Numbered from the stretch's first letter, positions 35,910-44,906 are shown. The stretch is DNA of 64,000 nucleotides from an uncultured Acetatifactor sp. (GCA_910577235.1 CAJTMX010000022.1:4858-68857), one strand, 5' to 3'. Notes: generated by a model from the letters alone, not told the origin. Numbers and translations are program-made.

Positions 35910-37094
35910 TTATGGAAGTTCGCATAATTCTGTGTACAGCGATTCCCATATCTGAGTGGTGACCCAGTATTCCGGCTCCGGATAACCGGACAGTCCCATG
36001 AAACTTGTCTTATCCCGAAAGAGTATCTCTCCGGAAAATATGTCGTAAGGGTATTGGCCGGCATAGACCACTGTTCCCGAACCCTGCCACTCGTCCGCCG
36101 TTCCCCCGATGATGTAAGGACTTGTGCCCTGCACCGTCTCCGACAGCCTGTATCTGTTTTTTCCCTTCATTCCATAGGGCACCATGTTCATGGAAACCGA
36201 GAAAGTCCCGTTCTCATACTCATCTCCCAGAAAAAGGCAGTGGCCGATCTCATGGGCCACTGTCACCTGGGGACAGGTATCCTGCAAAGAGATGACGCTG
36301 ACATTGTCTCCAAAAGTAAAACCCGTGACTGACGCTTCCTCCGAGGAGGCCCTCTGTTTCATATTTTCCGGCACGATTCCGATCACCATATCGGCGTCGC
36401 CCCCGTCATGCAGCCGTTTCAGATACTGCCATGCCCGAAGTCTTCCCAGAGAGGTATCCAGATCATATCTGGCGGTATCGAGGGCCACGTCATTATCATC
36501 GTAGATGTTCCAGTGAAGATCCTCTCCCCCTACCGGAAATACCTTTTCGGTGTATTGCCACAAACTCTCGCCCAAAGGCCCCGTCTGTTTTGTCTCGCCG
36601 CTGTAATAGCCCGCAATAGGGACCACCAATATCTCCATATCCCGCATCCGGTTGAACGCTGCTTCCCGGTCCAATATCCCGCCCCGGTCCAGATCCACAC
36701 GGATATCATACCGTCCTGCCTCCCATGCGGTCCGCTCTCCGGTGTCAAACCGGAGCAATCCATACTCCTCCCAATACTCGCTGTCCGTAAACCGCCATGT
36801 GTCCGTATCATTTGATATCAGGAGAGTGGGCTGCGCGCCCACCTCCTGCCATACCTCCGGCTCGATCTGAACGAAAAATCCGGTATTCCTCTCTGCCACC
36901 AGCATATCCATGGGATAGAATTCACCGTCTGTACAGTTGAGACCCATACCCAATCCCTGGTTGACGATGATCCGGGGCACGGACTGTCCGCTGTCCGCGG
37001 CCTTCACAGACAGCAGCAGGCCCGTCACCGCAGCGGCGCACAGAGTGATCCCCAACACTGCCCCAATACCTGCTCTTCTATTCTTCTGCCGCAT
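35910..37094 (-). CDS. Exported M64-like zinc metallopeptidase
   Basis: The ATG at 37094 overlaps the upstream gene by 17 bp and has GGAGG in front, giving 394 residues. A signal peptide or membrane anchor spans residues 10-33. The zinc site is HEIGHCLFLGDEY at 281-293: HExxH with Asp291 six residues on, the arrangement of the M64 (IgA peptidase-like) family. The N-terminal half is beta-rich. I infer a secreted or anchored protease that may process surface or host proteins or the neighbouring toxin-like proteins. Translational coupling ties its expression to the 283-residue gene. Confidence 0.75.
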   Translation of the reverse strand: MRQKNRRAGIGAVLGITLCAAAVTGLLLSVKAADSGQSVPRIIVNQGLGMGLNCTDGEFYPMDMLVAERNTGFFVQIEPEVWQEVGAQPTLLISNDTDTWRFTDSEYWEEYGLLRFDTGERTAWEAGRYDIRVDLDRGGILDREAAFNRMRDMEILVVPIAGYYSGETKQTGPLGESLWQYTEKVFPVGGEDLHWNIYDDNDVALDTARYDLDTSLGRLRAWQYLKRLHDGGDADMVIGIVPENMKQRASSEEASVTGFTFGDNVSVISLQDTCPQVTVAHEIGHCLFLGDEYENGTFSVSMNMVPYGMKGKNRYRLSETVQGTSPYIIGGTADEWQGSGTVVYAGQYPYDIFSGEILFRDKTSFMGLSGYPEPEYWVTTQIWESLYTELCELP

Positions 37095-37929
37095 CTCCAA
37101 ACGCCTCCATCAGCTCAATGACTTCATACATCATATCCGGGCTGTTCTCACCGGCCTTAAATTTTGATTCCAGACGGGAAATCTGCATATGAAAATCCTC
37201 CCAGTAGAGCAACTGCCGCTTGTACATATCGATGGTGGCATTCTGTCGCTCCATGAGCCCGGTCTGCTCCGTCATTCTGGTTTTGATCATCTCGATCTTC
37301 CGGTTTCTCTCTTCTACCTCCCGGCAGATCTTCCCGTACTGTTCGGAGAGTTCACGCAGACGGCGATGCTCCTCGTCAAGCCGGCGGCCAAGGGAACCGA
37401 TCTCATTGTCCAGCTCATTGACCAGGGTGTCGATTGCCAGATAGAGCCCATATCCCGGAACCCAGAACCATTTCTTCAGTTCCTCACGCTTCTTCTCGGC
37501 TTTTCTGATCTCCGCCTCCCTTCGCCGCTTAATATCCAGCAGGTCCGCCTCAGACTTTCTGCAAGCTCTCTCATATTCGTCCTTTTCGGCGCTCTTCTGT
37601 GCCAGGGCGACTCTGGCATCCGCATTGTCCTTTTCCAACTGTAACAGGTTTTCCTGCATCCGGGTGTACTCTCGTATAGACGCCTCCGCCGCAACGGCAC
37701 TCTCCTCTTTTCTGACATTGTATTCCTCGATCTTCTCCTGTGACTCCAGCTTTAACTGACGGAGCTGATCCCGTATCTCGTCAAACGCCGCCTTAAGCCT
37801 CGCGCTCTCCTCCTCGGTAGGAGAGACACACATAGCGTTCATCTCCATCAGAGACGATGCTGCGGATGTGACCGCCTCAAATATAACGCGCATGGCGACA
37901 AGACTTTTATTAAAATCTATTTTTTCCAT
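37078..37929 (-). CDS. Coiled-coil protein, alpha-xenorhabdolysin B-like
   Basis: The 283-residue protein is almost all alpha-helix. Two long coiled-coil arms (about 40-150 and 172-255) flank a short hydrophobic turn, KKWFWVPGYGLYLAIDTL, at residues 152-169. It has no signal peptide. This arm-hydrophobic hairpin-arm layout is that of the B component of binary alpha-pore-forming toxins (XaxB/YaxB). The assignment is from architecture, not from a database match. It follows the 556-residue gene by 46 bp and is coupled to the peptidase gene. Confidence 0.5.
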   Translation of the reverse strand: MEKIDFNKSLVAMRVIFEAVTSAASSLMEMNAMCVSPTEEESARLKAAFDEIRDQLRQLKLESQEKIEEYNVRKEESAVAAEASIREYTRMQENLLQLEKDNADARVALAQKSAEKDEYERACRKSEADLLDIKRRREAEIRKAEKKREELKKWFWVPGYGLYLAIDTLVNELDNEIGSLGRRLDEEHRRLRELSEQYGKICREVEERNRKIEMIKTRMTEQTGLMERQNATIDMYKRQLLYWEDFHMQISRLESKFKAGENSPDMMYEVIELMEAFGDAAEE

Positions 37930-37975
37930 TACTTACTCCCTTCTTCGTATGTCTCCTTACTGCCGGCACCAGGCT

Positions 37976-39646
37976 TTATCTGCCTGCGATCTGTTTAGTG
38001 AGACTGTCGCCCACTTCGCCTGCCAGCTTGGAGGCCAGCTCCCAGTGGTCCTCCCTAGTCATAGTCACCGAATCGGAATTGGCAACCGTATCATTCAAAT
38101 GTACCCTGGTCTTCTCGGCCTGGGTCAGGTAGTCCCGGCTTATGGACAGTATGGCCACCCATTTTGCCATATAGGAAGCGATGGGATACATGATCTCCGA
38201 ACTCTGGTATGCCTCGATACGGTCCGCCTTATCCGCCGACTGCAATGCCTTGATATCGTCCTTGAGGTTGTTGCCCGCCAACGCCCGGCAGCTTCTCTCC
38301 AGAGAGGACCAGAACAGGGCGATATCTTTCAGCGCCACCACAGATTTTTTCAGGCAGGAGACAGCCAGTATCAGGGACTGGATGGCAGCCTCGGTGGAGT
38401 GCTGGTCGATGACGGTGGCCTCCATCTGTTTGGCGTACTTGGCCAGCAGTCCCACCTGCTCCGTCTTCTGTTTTTCCAGATTCATGATCTCGGTGTAGAT
38501 GGCGTTCATCTGGTCTGCCCGGGTGCTGCTGGCGTCGGCGCTGTCTGCGGCGGCCTGCCGCATCTGAGCGCCCTGAATTCCCAGCATATTCCCCAGCTTG
38601 TCCAATTTGTCGGCGGCGGCCTTTTTCTTGATTTCCAGATCTTCTTTTTCACTTCTTGCGTTGGAAATTTTCCTTCTGGCAGCGAATATCTCTTTTTCCA
38701 GTTTTTCTTTCTCCGCCTCCCCGGCCCCGTCCTTCCCGGCGATCAAATCTTCCAGCTTTTTCTCCAGATCAGAGATCTCCTGCTCCTTCTCCGCAAACTG
38801 ACGCTCCAGCTCTTCCTTCTTATTCTCTGCCTCTTTATAATCCTGCTGCCCCTGAATGTCCGACGCTGCCGTGCCGGCCCCGGAGACGTTTGATCCCATG
38901 GCAGCCCCGGCCATCGAAACCGCCGATCCCAGAAAACCGAAGACCGCGCCCATGATATCCATGGTCTGCTTGTGGCTGCGCTCGTCCTCGTCCACCTTGA
39001 TCAGACGGCGGTACTCCTGCTGCATCCCGTTAAGCCGCTCCTCCAGAGACTTCTGTATCTCTGCCACGCTCTCCTGCGCCGCCTCCAGCTCTTTCATCAT
39101 CTTTGTGAGTTCCGCGCTCTTCTCCACCTGAGAGGCGTTCTGGTCCATAACCCTTTGCAGCACGGCAGAGGTTCTGTCCGCCGCCGTCTGATATCCCTCC
39201 GCCATCTCCGTGGCCTGCTCACTCATGCCCGCCGCCCGGCTGGCAAACTGTTCCAGCTTACTGATGGCCATGCTTTCCATACCCTTTATCAGCCATCTGT
39301 AGACGCCTACCAGCTCCGCTACCACCACCGATGCCTGATCCTTGAAATCCGTCACCACCACGATACCCTTGTCGTTCAGATCCATCACCTCTTTCTGCAG
39401 GCCGAATACCTGAGACTGCTCCGGGAAAGCGTACACCGCATGGTAAGAGATGTTTAGCAGATCTACCGTGTTGTTCAGATTGGCGATCACCGTGGGCAGA
39501 TCCATCTGATGCATGATATCCTGTTTTTCCGCTCTGACCATGAGGGCGTTTTCACCCATGGGTTTTGTCAGATCGTAGCACTCGCTTCTGACGCCCTCCC
39601 TGACCACCAACTGTTTCTCACTGTTTACGTCATACTCCATTGCCAT
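37976..39646 (-). CDS. Long helical protein, alpha-pore-forming-toxin-like
   Basis: The 556-residue protein has an N-terminal part with IANLNNTVDLLNISYHAVYAFPE, a coiled coil at about 125-225, a hydrophobic, small-residue-rich hairpin at about 230-262 (IMGAVFGFLGSAVSMAGAAM), a second coiled coil at about 265-360, and a helical C-terminal part with LKKSVVALKDIALFWSSLE. No signal peptide. A membrane hairpin between two long antiparallel helices is the mark of ClyA/HBL/XaxA-type alpha-pore-forming toxins. A structural coiled-coil protein is the alternative. First structural gene after the LytTR regulator. Confidence 0.5.
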   Translation of the reverse strand: MAMEYDVNSEKQLVVREGVRSECYDLTKPMGENALMVRAEKQDIMHQMDLPTVIANLNNTVDLLNISYHAVYAFPEQSQVFGLQKEVMDLNDKGIVVVTDFKDQASVVVAELVGVYRWLIKGMESMAISKLEQFASRAAGMSEQATEMAEGYQTAADRTSAVLQRVMDQNASQVEKSAELTKMMKELEAAQESVAEIQKSLEERLNGMQQEYRRLIKVDEDERSHKQTMDIMGAVFGFLGSAVSMAGAAMGSNVSGAGTAASDIQGQQDYKEAENKKEELERQFAEKEQEISDLEKKLEDLIAGKDGAGEAEKEKLEKEIFAARRKISNARSEKEDLEIKKKAAADKLDKLGNMLGIQGAQMRQAAADSADASSTRADQMNAIYTEIMNLEKQKTEQVGLLAKYAKQMEATVIDQHSTEAAIQSLILAVSCLKKSVVALKDIALFWSSLERSCRALAGNNLKDDIKALQSADKADRIEAYQSSEIMYPIASYMAKWVAILSISRDYLTQAEKTRVHLNDTVANSDSVTMTREDHWELASKLAGEVGDSLTKQIAGR

Positions 39647-39691
39647 AATTATTCCTCCGTTTCCTGTTTATGTATGATGCGCAACTGTATG

Positions 39692-40462
39692 TTACAATGG
39701 ACATCCTATACCGCCCGGGCTGCTTTGTTCCATATTTTGGGAGGAATGAACCTTCTGCGGGGACAAAAGCTCTTTATCCATCCTGGACAGCAGAGATTCA
39801 CGCACCCCGGCGCAGTGTCTGGCAGGAATAGTCAATATATCGCCGTTGACCATCCGCACCTCATTGCCCGAAATGCTGTAGATCTGCCTTATATTGACGA
39901 TATACCCCCTGTGTATCCGCATGAACCCCCCCGGCAGGCATTGTTCCAGACGCTTGAGAGAATCCCTGCTCTCCACCTGGTGCCCCCGGCAATGCCAGAT
40001 CACATTATTGTGGGAGGATTCGATATAAAATACCTCTGCCTCCTCCAGAAAATATATTTCCTCATGAACCCCCCGAACCCTGCACAGCACTCTGGCGGAC
40101 CTCGCCCCGTGGACATGGACGCACTCCGCCATTCCGTTGCGCATACATACCAGCACCTGATAGGGCGTTCTGCCCAATGCCCCCACATCCTCTTGGGGTT
40201 CTATGCAGAACATCCCGCTCACCAGACATATCTGCTCTGCAATGGGCTGAACATGGTATTCCTGGTGCCTGATATGCAGGCCGTCCTCCATACAGCCCCG
40301 CAAAGCCTTTCTCACATGGGCACAATACAGGCCATAGCCCGATATATGATTGAAACGCCATTCCATATCACCTTTGCAATACGGAATTGCCTGTGTGGTT
40401 CCCCGAAAGATCTCTTTGACGATCCGCCTGGTCCTCCTGACAAGTTCTTCCTTTTCGCTCAT
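39692..40462 (-). CDS. LytTR-domain transcription regulator
   Basis: The 256-residue protein has an N-terminal sensory region of about 140 residues that I do not recognise, then a LytTR DNA-binding domain at about 145-235 (EVFYIESSHNNVIWHCRGHQ, FMRIHRGYIVNIRQI, LTIPARH). There is no receiver domain, so it is not a standard response regulator. It starts the minus-strand cluster and stands 46 bp before the 556-residue gene. A promoter is at 40598-40626. I infer it controls the cluster. Confidence 0.85.
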   Translation of the reverse strand: MSEKEELVRRTRRIVKEIFRGTTQAIPYCKGDMEWRFNHISGYGLYCAHVRKALRGCMEDGLHIRHQEYHVQPIAEQICLVSGMFCIEPQEDVGALGRTPYQVLVCMRNGMAECVHVHGARSARVLCRVRGVHEEIYFLEEAEVFYIESSHNNVIWHCRGHQVESRDSLKRLEQCLPGGFMRIHRGYIVNIRQIYSISGNEVRMVNGDILTIPARHCAGVRESLLSRMDKELLSPQKVHSSQNMEQSSPGGIGCPL

Positions 40463-40597
40463 TCTTTTGTCTCCACGCTATAAGTGTAAAAGTTTCCACT
40501 ACACCTTATCCGGCTGCCTTACGCCCATCCACAATCCGGGATAAAAGACATATGTACCGGGATAAAAAGCAGATTGCGCCATCATTTTATTTATTAT

Positions 40598-40626
40598 CTT
40601 ATAATATGCTTAAGTTTTGTTGTAAA
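40598..40626 (-). promoter_or_regulatory. Probable promoter of LytTR-led cluster
   Basis: On the minus strand TTTACA (40626-40621) and TATAAG (40603-40598) are 17 bp apart, about 135 bp before the LytTR start. The remaining leader has no clear structure. Confidence 0.5.
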
Positions 40627-40730
40627 CTTTCTTATTGGAATTTTAATTGATGTAGAAAATAAGGCGTCAGAATGCTCTCATTTCACCCTTTGAAAACAGA
40701 GAATATTTTTGAAAAAATAATTTACGTCTA

Positions 40731-40757
40731 TAAATATTTTACATATTTTGCCGAAAT
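40731..40757 (+). promoter_or_regulatory. Sigma-28 (flagellar) type promoter
   Basis: TAAA at 40731-40734, a 15-bp gap, and GCCGAAAT at 40750-40757 match the Firmicute sigma-28/SigD consensus TAAA-N15-GCCGATAT in all but one base. It is oriented toward the gene at 40859. A small hairpin CGCGTCACGGATGACGCG follows at about 40802-40819 in the leader. Confidence 0.7.
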
Positions 40758-40858
40758 AGACTATACAAGTATCTGTATCCGGATATATCTGTCCGGAGCG
40801 GCGCGTCACGGATGACGCGAATAAAAAAAGGCGCGGCGGCGCCGGAAAGAAGGTCAAT

Positions 40859-41452
40859 ATGAATGTAAACGGAGTTACATCAACACAGGCCGCCTATGGC
40901 AGCTACACAGCCACTACCAAGGAATCTAAGGCCACAGAGACCGCAAAGAGTACCTCCACCACCCAGGACAGCGGCGTGGTATATGAGCACTCTGCGGAGC
41001 AAACTTCTTCTGCCAAGAAGACTTACACACCCAATACCAATCTGATTAATCAGCTGAAGGCCGATGCTGAGGCCCGCACCTCCCAGCTGCGTAGTCTGGT
41101 AGAAAAGATGATGACCCAGCAGTCCACCGCTTACGGACAGGCCAACGATATCTGGCAGTTCTTGAGAAACGGTGACTACAAGGTTGATCCCGCTACCAAG
41201 CTGCAGGCTCAGAAGGACATTGCTGAGGACGGTTACTGGGGAGTAAAGCAGACTTCGGATCGTATCCTGAGTTTTGCCACGGCTCTGACCGGTGGCGATC
41301 CCGACAAGATCGATGAGATGAAAGCCGCTTTTGAGAAGGGTTATAAGAAAGCGGAGCAGACCTGGGGCGGCCAGCTGCCCGACATCTGCCAGCAGACCTA
41401 TGACGCTGTTCTGTCGGGTTTTGACAAGATGGCTGAGGACGCAGGCAAGTAA
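40859..41452 (+). CDS. Hypothetical protein under sigma-28-like promoter
   Basis: The 197-residue protein begins MNVNGVTSTQAAYGSYTAT, with a Ser/Thr-rich, disordered first 60 residues and no signal peptide, followed by a compact helical domain (LINQLKADAEARTSQLRSLV, QKDIAEDGYWGVKQTSDRIL, LPDICQQTYDAVLSGFDKM). Such short N-terminal segments followed by helices occur in flagellar-export substrates, and the promoter suggests flagellar co-regulation. I do not recognise a named family. AGAAGG precedes the ATG and a clear terminator follows. Confidence 0.75.
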   Translation: MNVNGVTSTQAAYGSYTATTKESKATETAKSTSTTQDSGVVYEHSAEQTSSAKKTYTPNTNLINQLKADAEARTSQLRSLVEKMMTQQSTAYGQANDIWQFLRNGDYKVDPATKLQAQKDIAEDGYWGVKQTSDRILSFATALTGGDPDKIDEMKAAFEKGYKKAEQTWGGQLPDICQQTYDAVLSGFDKMAEDAGK

Positions 41453-41481
41453 GCTTAAAACACTTTGCAGGCGGTGTAAAA

Positions 41482-41525
41482 AGCACCCGTTCACTTTTGA
41501 TTAAGTGGACGGGTGTTCTTTCTTG
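41482..41525 (+). terminator. Rho-independent terminator
   Basis: AGCACCCGTTCACTT pairs with AAGTGGACGGGTGTT across a short loop, followed by CTTTCTT. It lies 30 bp after the stop of the sigma-28-dependent gene. Confidence 0.75.
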
Positions 41526-41565
41526 AAACATTAACTTAATGACATTGGCACCGGGACGCCCCGTC

Positions 41566-43128
41566 TTATGCCATGCCGCCCTTCACCACCAGAAGTTTCT
41601 GGCCCGGCGTCAGTTCGTCGCTGGTCAGTTCATTCAGCTCCCGCAGCCTTTCCACCGGCAGATAGTAACGTTTGCCGATGTTCCACAAGTTATCTCCGGG
41701 TTTGACGATATAGATGGTCATGCCGGGCAATGTACCCAGCTTATGGGTATCCAGAGGAGCGGCTATCACATCCCCGATCAGCTCCAGAGGAATGTTTCTA
41801 AAGACGATGGTTCCGAAGACCAGCACGGCCTTCACATCCATCTCCTCCCCGTCCAGCATCGTGACCTGTAACTGTTCCACACTGCACTTGACGTCACAGA
41901 TATCATCCTTTTCCAGCCCCGGAATCTCCAGAGTATAGTGATACGGGATCTGCGCCGCGGCACTGGCATAGGGCATATCGTCCGCCCCCGTGATATACAG
42001 GACTTTCACCTGTAGGCTGCCCCACAGTTCCAGCCCGGCCTCCGTTATCTCCTGACGGTCCGGCTGCACCGTTCCCTGGCTGTGCAGCAGCTGAAGGATT
42101 CCCGCATCCTTGTTTTGAATGTGCACATGGTCGCTTATCTTCATCTTACCGTTTACTCTGGACAGGAGCCGCCGAAGAGCCGCGGGCCTGCTGATGGTGG
42201 TCAGTTCTTTCGTCACCCCGTATATATCGGTCAATATCTCCGTCTGATCCTCCTCATAGATCCGTATATCAATCTCCAGCACTGCCTCCAGGCCGATGAT
42301 CCTCTCCTCCCCGTCCAGATCCGGACGGATATCCAGCTCCTGCTGCCCCATCATAAATTGAATATCCGGGATCATACCGTCCCTGCTGCCGTGGCACTCC
42401 ATGGTACCGCTGAAAGGGATCGTGGTCTCAAAGGAGCGCACCGGGTGATCCTCTCCCTCTCCCTCATACAGCAAAAACAGGTGCAGATCCCCCTGCAGCG
42501 AAAGCTTTTCTTCCAGCGGTTTGCACTCCACATCATCCAGAGTCAGACTGCTCCACAGGATCTGAAACATGTTGGGGTAGCTTGCAGGCAGCGCCATCTC
42601 TTCCTTAACCCGGAAAATATCGTTCTTGCAGATAACAATCTGGGACACTTCCACCGGAGTCCGGCGATACTCCGCGCTGTCCTCCCCGTAGAGTCCTATG
42701 GGAGCTTCCTCGTCATACAGTTCCTGTACCTGCGCCGTCAACGTCACCACCGCCTGGATGCTTAGCTTACGGGAATTGATGATCCCCACGCTGAGATCCT
42801 CCAATGTACTGCGCACATGCACCATGTCGCTGCTCTGGACCCCCTGCATATTGATCTTTTCCTCAAAAGGGATCTTTCCTTCCAGCGTCACCAGACCGCA
42901 GCCCTCCTCCTGGGTGTGGTACAACACGGCAAAGCACAGCCTGCCGCGAACCTGTACATAGTCCGTATACGGTTTTACCTCATCCACAGTCACCGTGGCA
43001 CGGTCGAAACACAGGCTGTTTACATCCGGTTTCTGGTCGGAGATATTCATATCCTCCTCCAGGGTGATCTGGGATACCGCCTGCGTCCTGATGCGATCCA
43101 TATGTATATTCTTCTTGATCAGTTCCAC
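41566..43128 (-). CDS. DUF3794 repeat protein with C-terminal LysM
   Basis: The 520-residue protein consists of DUF3794 (SipL/SPOCS) units: an N-terminal one (VSQITLEEDMNISDQKPDVNSLCF with YVQVRGRLCFAVLYHT), a central and a third copy (GLELWGSLQVKVLYITG), and a C-terminal LysM (MTIYIVKPGDNLWNIGKRYYLPVERL). In spore formers such proteins link spore coat and cortex (SipL in C. difficile, SafA/SpoVID in Bacillus). Without other spore genes here, a role in spore morphogenesis is likely but not proven. It stands alone downstream of pyrD. Confidence 0.88.
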   Translation of the reverse strand: MELIKKNIHMDRIRTQAVSQITLEEDMNISDQKPDVNSLCFDRATVTVDEVKPYTDYVQVRGRLCFAVLYHTQEEGCGLVTLEGKIPFEEKINMQGVQSSDMVHVRSTLEDLSVGIINSRKLSIQAVVTLTAQVQELYDEEAPIGLYGEDSAEYRRTPVEVSQIVICKNDIFRVKEEMALPASYPNMFQILWSSLTLDDVECKPLEEKLSLQGDLHLFLLYEGEGEDHPVRSFETTIPFSGTMECHGSRDGMIPDIQFMMGQQELDIRPDLDGEERIIGLEAVLEIDIRIYEEDQTEILTDIYGVTKELTTISRPAALRRLLSRVNGKMKISDHVHIQNKDAGILQLLHSQGTVQPDRQEITEAGLELWGSLQVKVLYITGADDMPYASAAAQIPYHYTLEIPGLEKDDICDVKCSVEQLQVTMLDGEEMDVKAVLVFGTIVFRNIPLELIGDVIAAPLDTHKLGTLPGMTIYIVKPGDNLWNIGKRYYLPVERLRELNELTSDELTPGQKLLVVKGGMA

Positions 43129-43233
43129 AAAAAAACTACCTCCCTGATTATACTTATTAGTATATCTATGAAGGTAGTTTCGGATTTATTCCTCGATTTC
43201 TGTGCGCCTTGGCGCGCACTCCTTTCAGTGGAG

Positions 43234-44136
43234 TTACACAATACCGATCAGATCCGTGATATTCTCCACTTTGTATGCCCGCATATAGTCCTCGATCCCC
43301 TCTATCACCTTGACCGTGGTGTAGGGATCTACAAAATTCATGGCACCCACGCTGACTGCCGTAGCTCCCGCCAGAATAAACTCAACGGCATCCTCCGCAG
43401 TGGCGATCCCTCCCATACCGATCACCGGAATCCCCACCGCATGGGCTGCCTGATACACCATGCGCACGGCTATCGGCTTGATGGCAGGGCCGCTCATGCC
43501 GCCGGTCTTGTTGGCCAGCGCAAAGCAGCGGCGGTGAATATCGATCTTCATGCCCGTCAATGTGTTGATCAGGGAAAGGGCGTCCGCCCCCGCCGCCTCC
43601 GCGGCTTTAGCCATCTCCCCGATATCCGTCACATTGGGGCTGAGTTTCATGATAATGGGCTGCCTGGCCTTTTTCTTGATCTGATTTGTGATATTGTACA
43701 GGGCATCGGCTTTTTGTCCGAAAGCTATGGCCCCCTCCTTGACATTGGGACAGGATACATTGATCTCCAGCATGGCTACGGCCGGCTCTTCCCCCAGCTT
43801 TTCCACCACCTCCAGATAGTCCTCCACGGTCTTTCCGCAGACATTGACGATGATCCTGGTATCATACCCCTTCAGGAAAGGGATATCCCGCTCCATAAAC
43901 ACGTCGATGCCCGGATTCTGCAGGCCGATGGCATTGAGCATACCTCCGTATACCTCCGCCACCCGGGGCGTGGGATTGCCGGGCCAGGGCACATTGGCCA
44001 CTCCCTTGGTCACCACCGCGCCCAAGCGGTTTAAATCCACAAACTCACCGTACTCCATACCGGAGCCAAAAGTCCCGGAACCGGTCATCACCGGGTTTTT
44101 TAAAGTTACCCCTGCTATATTCACCTGTGTATTCAT
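43234..44136 (-). CDS. pyrD: Dihydroorotate dehydrogenase B, catalytic subunit
   Basis: The 300-residue protein has the FMN barrel motifs of class 1B PyrD: VMTGSGTFGSGMEY, NAIGLQNPG, INVSCPNVKEGAIAFG with the catalytic Cys, and GMGGIATAEDAVEFILAGATAVSVG. It oxidises dihydroorotate to orotate and passes electrons to NAD+ through PyrK. Its ATG overlaps the pyrK stop by 1 bp (TGATG). Both are driven by a consensus promoter at 45010-45038. Confidence 0.95.
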   Translation of the reverse strand: MNTQVNIAGVTLKNPVMTGSGTFGSGMEYGEFVDLNRLGAVVTKGVANVPWPGNPTPRVAEVYGGMLNAIGLQNPGIDVFMERDIPFLKGYDTRIIVNVCGKTVEDYLEVVEKLGEEPAVAMLEINVSCPNVKEGAIAFGQKADALYNITNQIKKKARQPIIMKLSPNVTDIGEMAKAAEAAGADALSLINTLTGMKIDIHRRCFALANKTGGMSGPAIKPIAVRMVYQAAHAVGIPVIGMGGIATAEDAVEFILAGATAVSVGAMNFVDPYTTVKVIEGIEDYMRAYKVENITDLIGIV

Positions 44137-44906
44137 CAGATATCCACCTCCTCCGCGTCAAACACCGGACCGTCGGTACAGATCCGGGCATTGTGTACAT
44201 GAGAGTGATGGTCCACCTCTTTTGTCTTCACCACACATCCCAGACAGGCCCCAACGCCGCAGGCCATATGTTCCTCCAGAGAGATATAGGCCTTGATGCC
44301 CCGCTCAGCCGCGTACCCCTTGATAGCCCGCAGCATGGGCATGGGGCCGCAGGCATAGATCACATCGGCCTGTAGACCGTTTTCCGCTATGGCGTCCAGC
44401 ACATTGCCTTTGGTCCCCTGGCTGCCGTCCTCCGTGGCAATGTAGACCTTTCCGTATTTTGCCAGATCGTCCGCCAAAAACAGATTGCTGTCCCGATAGC
44501 CCATGATAATGGACTTTTCTCCCGTAAGCTCCTTTGCCAACTGCAAAATGGGAGGAACGCCGATACCTCCGCCGATGAGAAAACAGCGTTTTCCCATGCC
44601 CTCTTTCAGCGGAAAACCATTGCCCAGTATTCCCAGGATATACACAGGAGCATTTTCTTTCAAAGCGGCAAATTCCGCCGTCCCCTGTCCCGCAACCCGG
44701 TAGACAATGCGCAGCGCCCTCTTCCCGGTGTCGATCTCGCAGATGCTGATGGGCCGGGGCAGCAAAGTCGCTGCACTCTCCGGATACACGCCGATAAACT
44801 GACCGGGCTTTGCCTGGGCCGCCAGATCGGTCTCCAGCCACAGGTCATAGATGCGTGGGGCGATCTCCCGCTGGGAGATTACCCTGGCCATGGTTTTCTC
44901 TTTCAT
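44136..44906 (-). CDS. pyrK: Dihydroorotate dehydrogenase B, electron transfer subunit
   Basis: The start at 44906 follows GAGGAG and gives 256 residues. FAD-binding (RPISICEID, GPMPMLRAIKGY region) and NAD-binding (LIGGGIGVPPILQLAKEL) segments are present, and the 2Fe-2S cluster cysteines are in HMACGVGACLGC with a fourth in ICTDGPVF. It transfers electrons from PyrD to NAD+. First gene of the pyrK-pyrD operon; pyrC is encoded separately at 47251. Confidence 0.95.
   Translation of the reverse strand: MKEKTMARVISQREIAPRIYDLWLETDLAAQAKPGQFIGVYPESAATLLPRPISICEIDTGKRALRIVYRVAGQGTAEFAALKENAPVYILGILGNGFPLKEGMGKRCFLIGGGIGVPPILQLAKELTGEKSIIMGYRDSNLFLADDLAKYGKVYIATEDGSQGTKGNVLDAIAENGLQADVIYACGPMPMLRAIKGYAAERGIKAYISLEEHMACGVGACLGCVVKTKEVDHHSHVHNARICTDGPVFDAEEVDI

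Noticed and set aside
35744..36064. 106-codon minus-strand frame across the end of the metallopeptidase gene
   Set aside because: The first half overlaps the metallopeptidase gene out of frame; only the last 53 codons, after its stop, could be real, and those are listed with low confidence.
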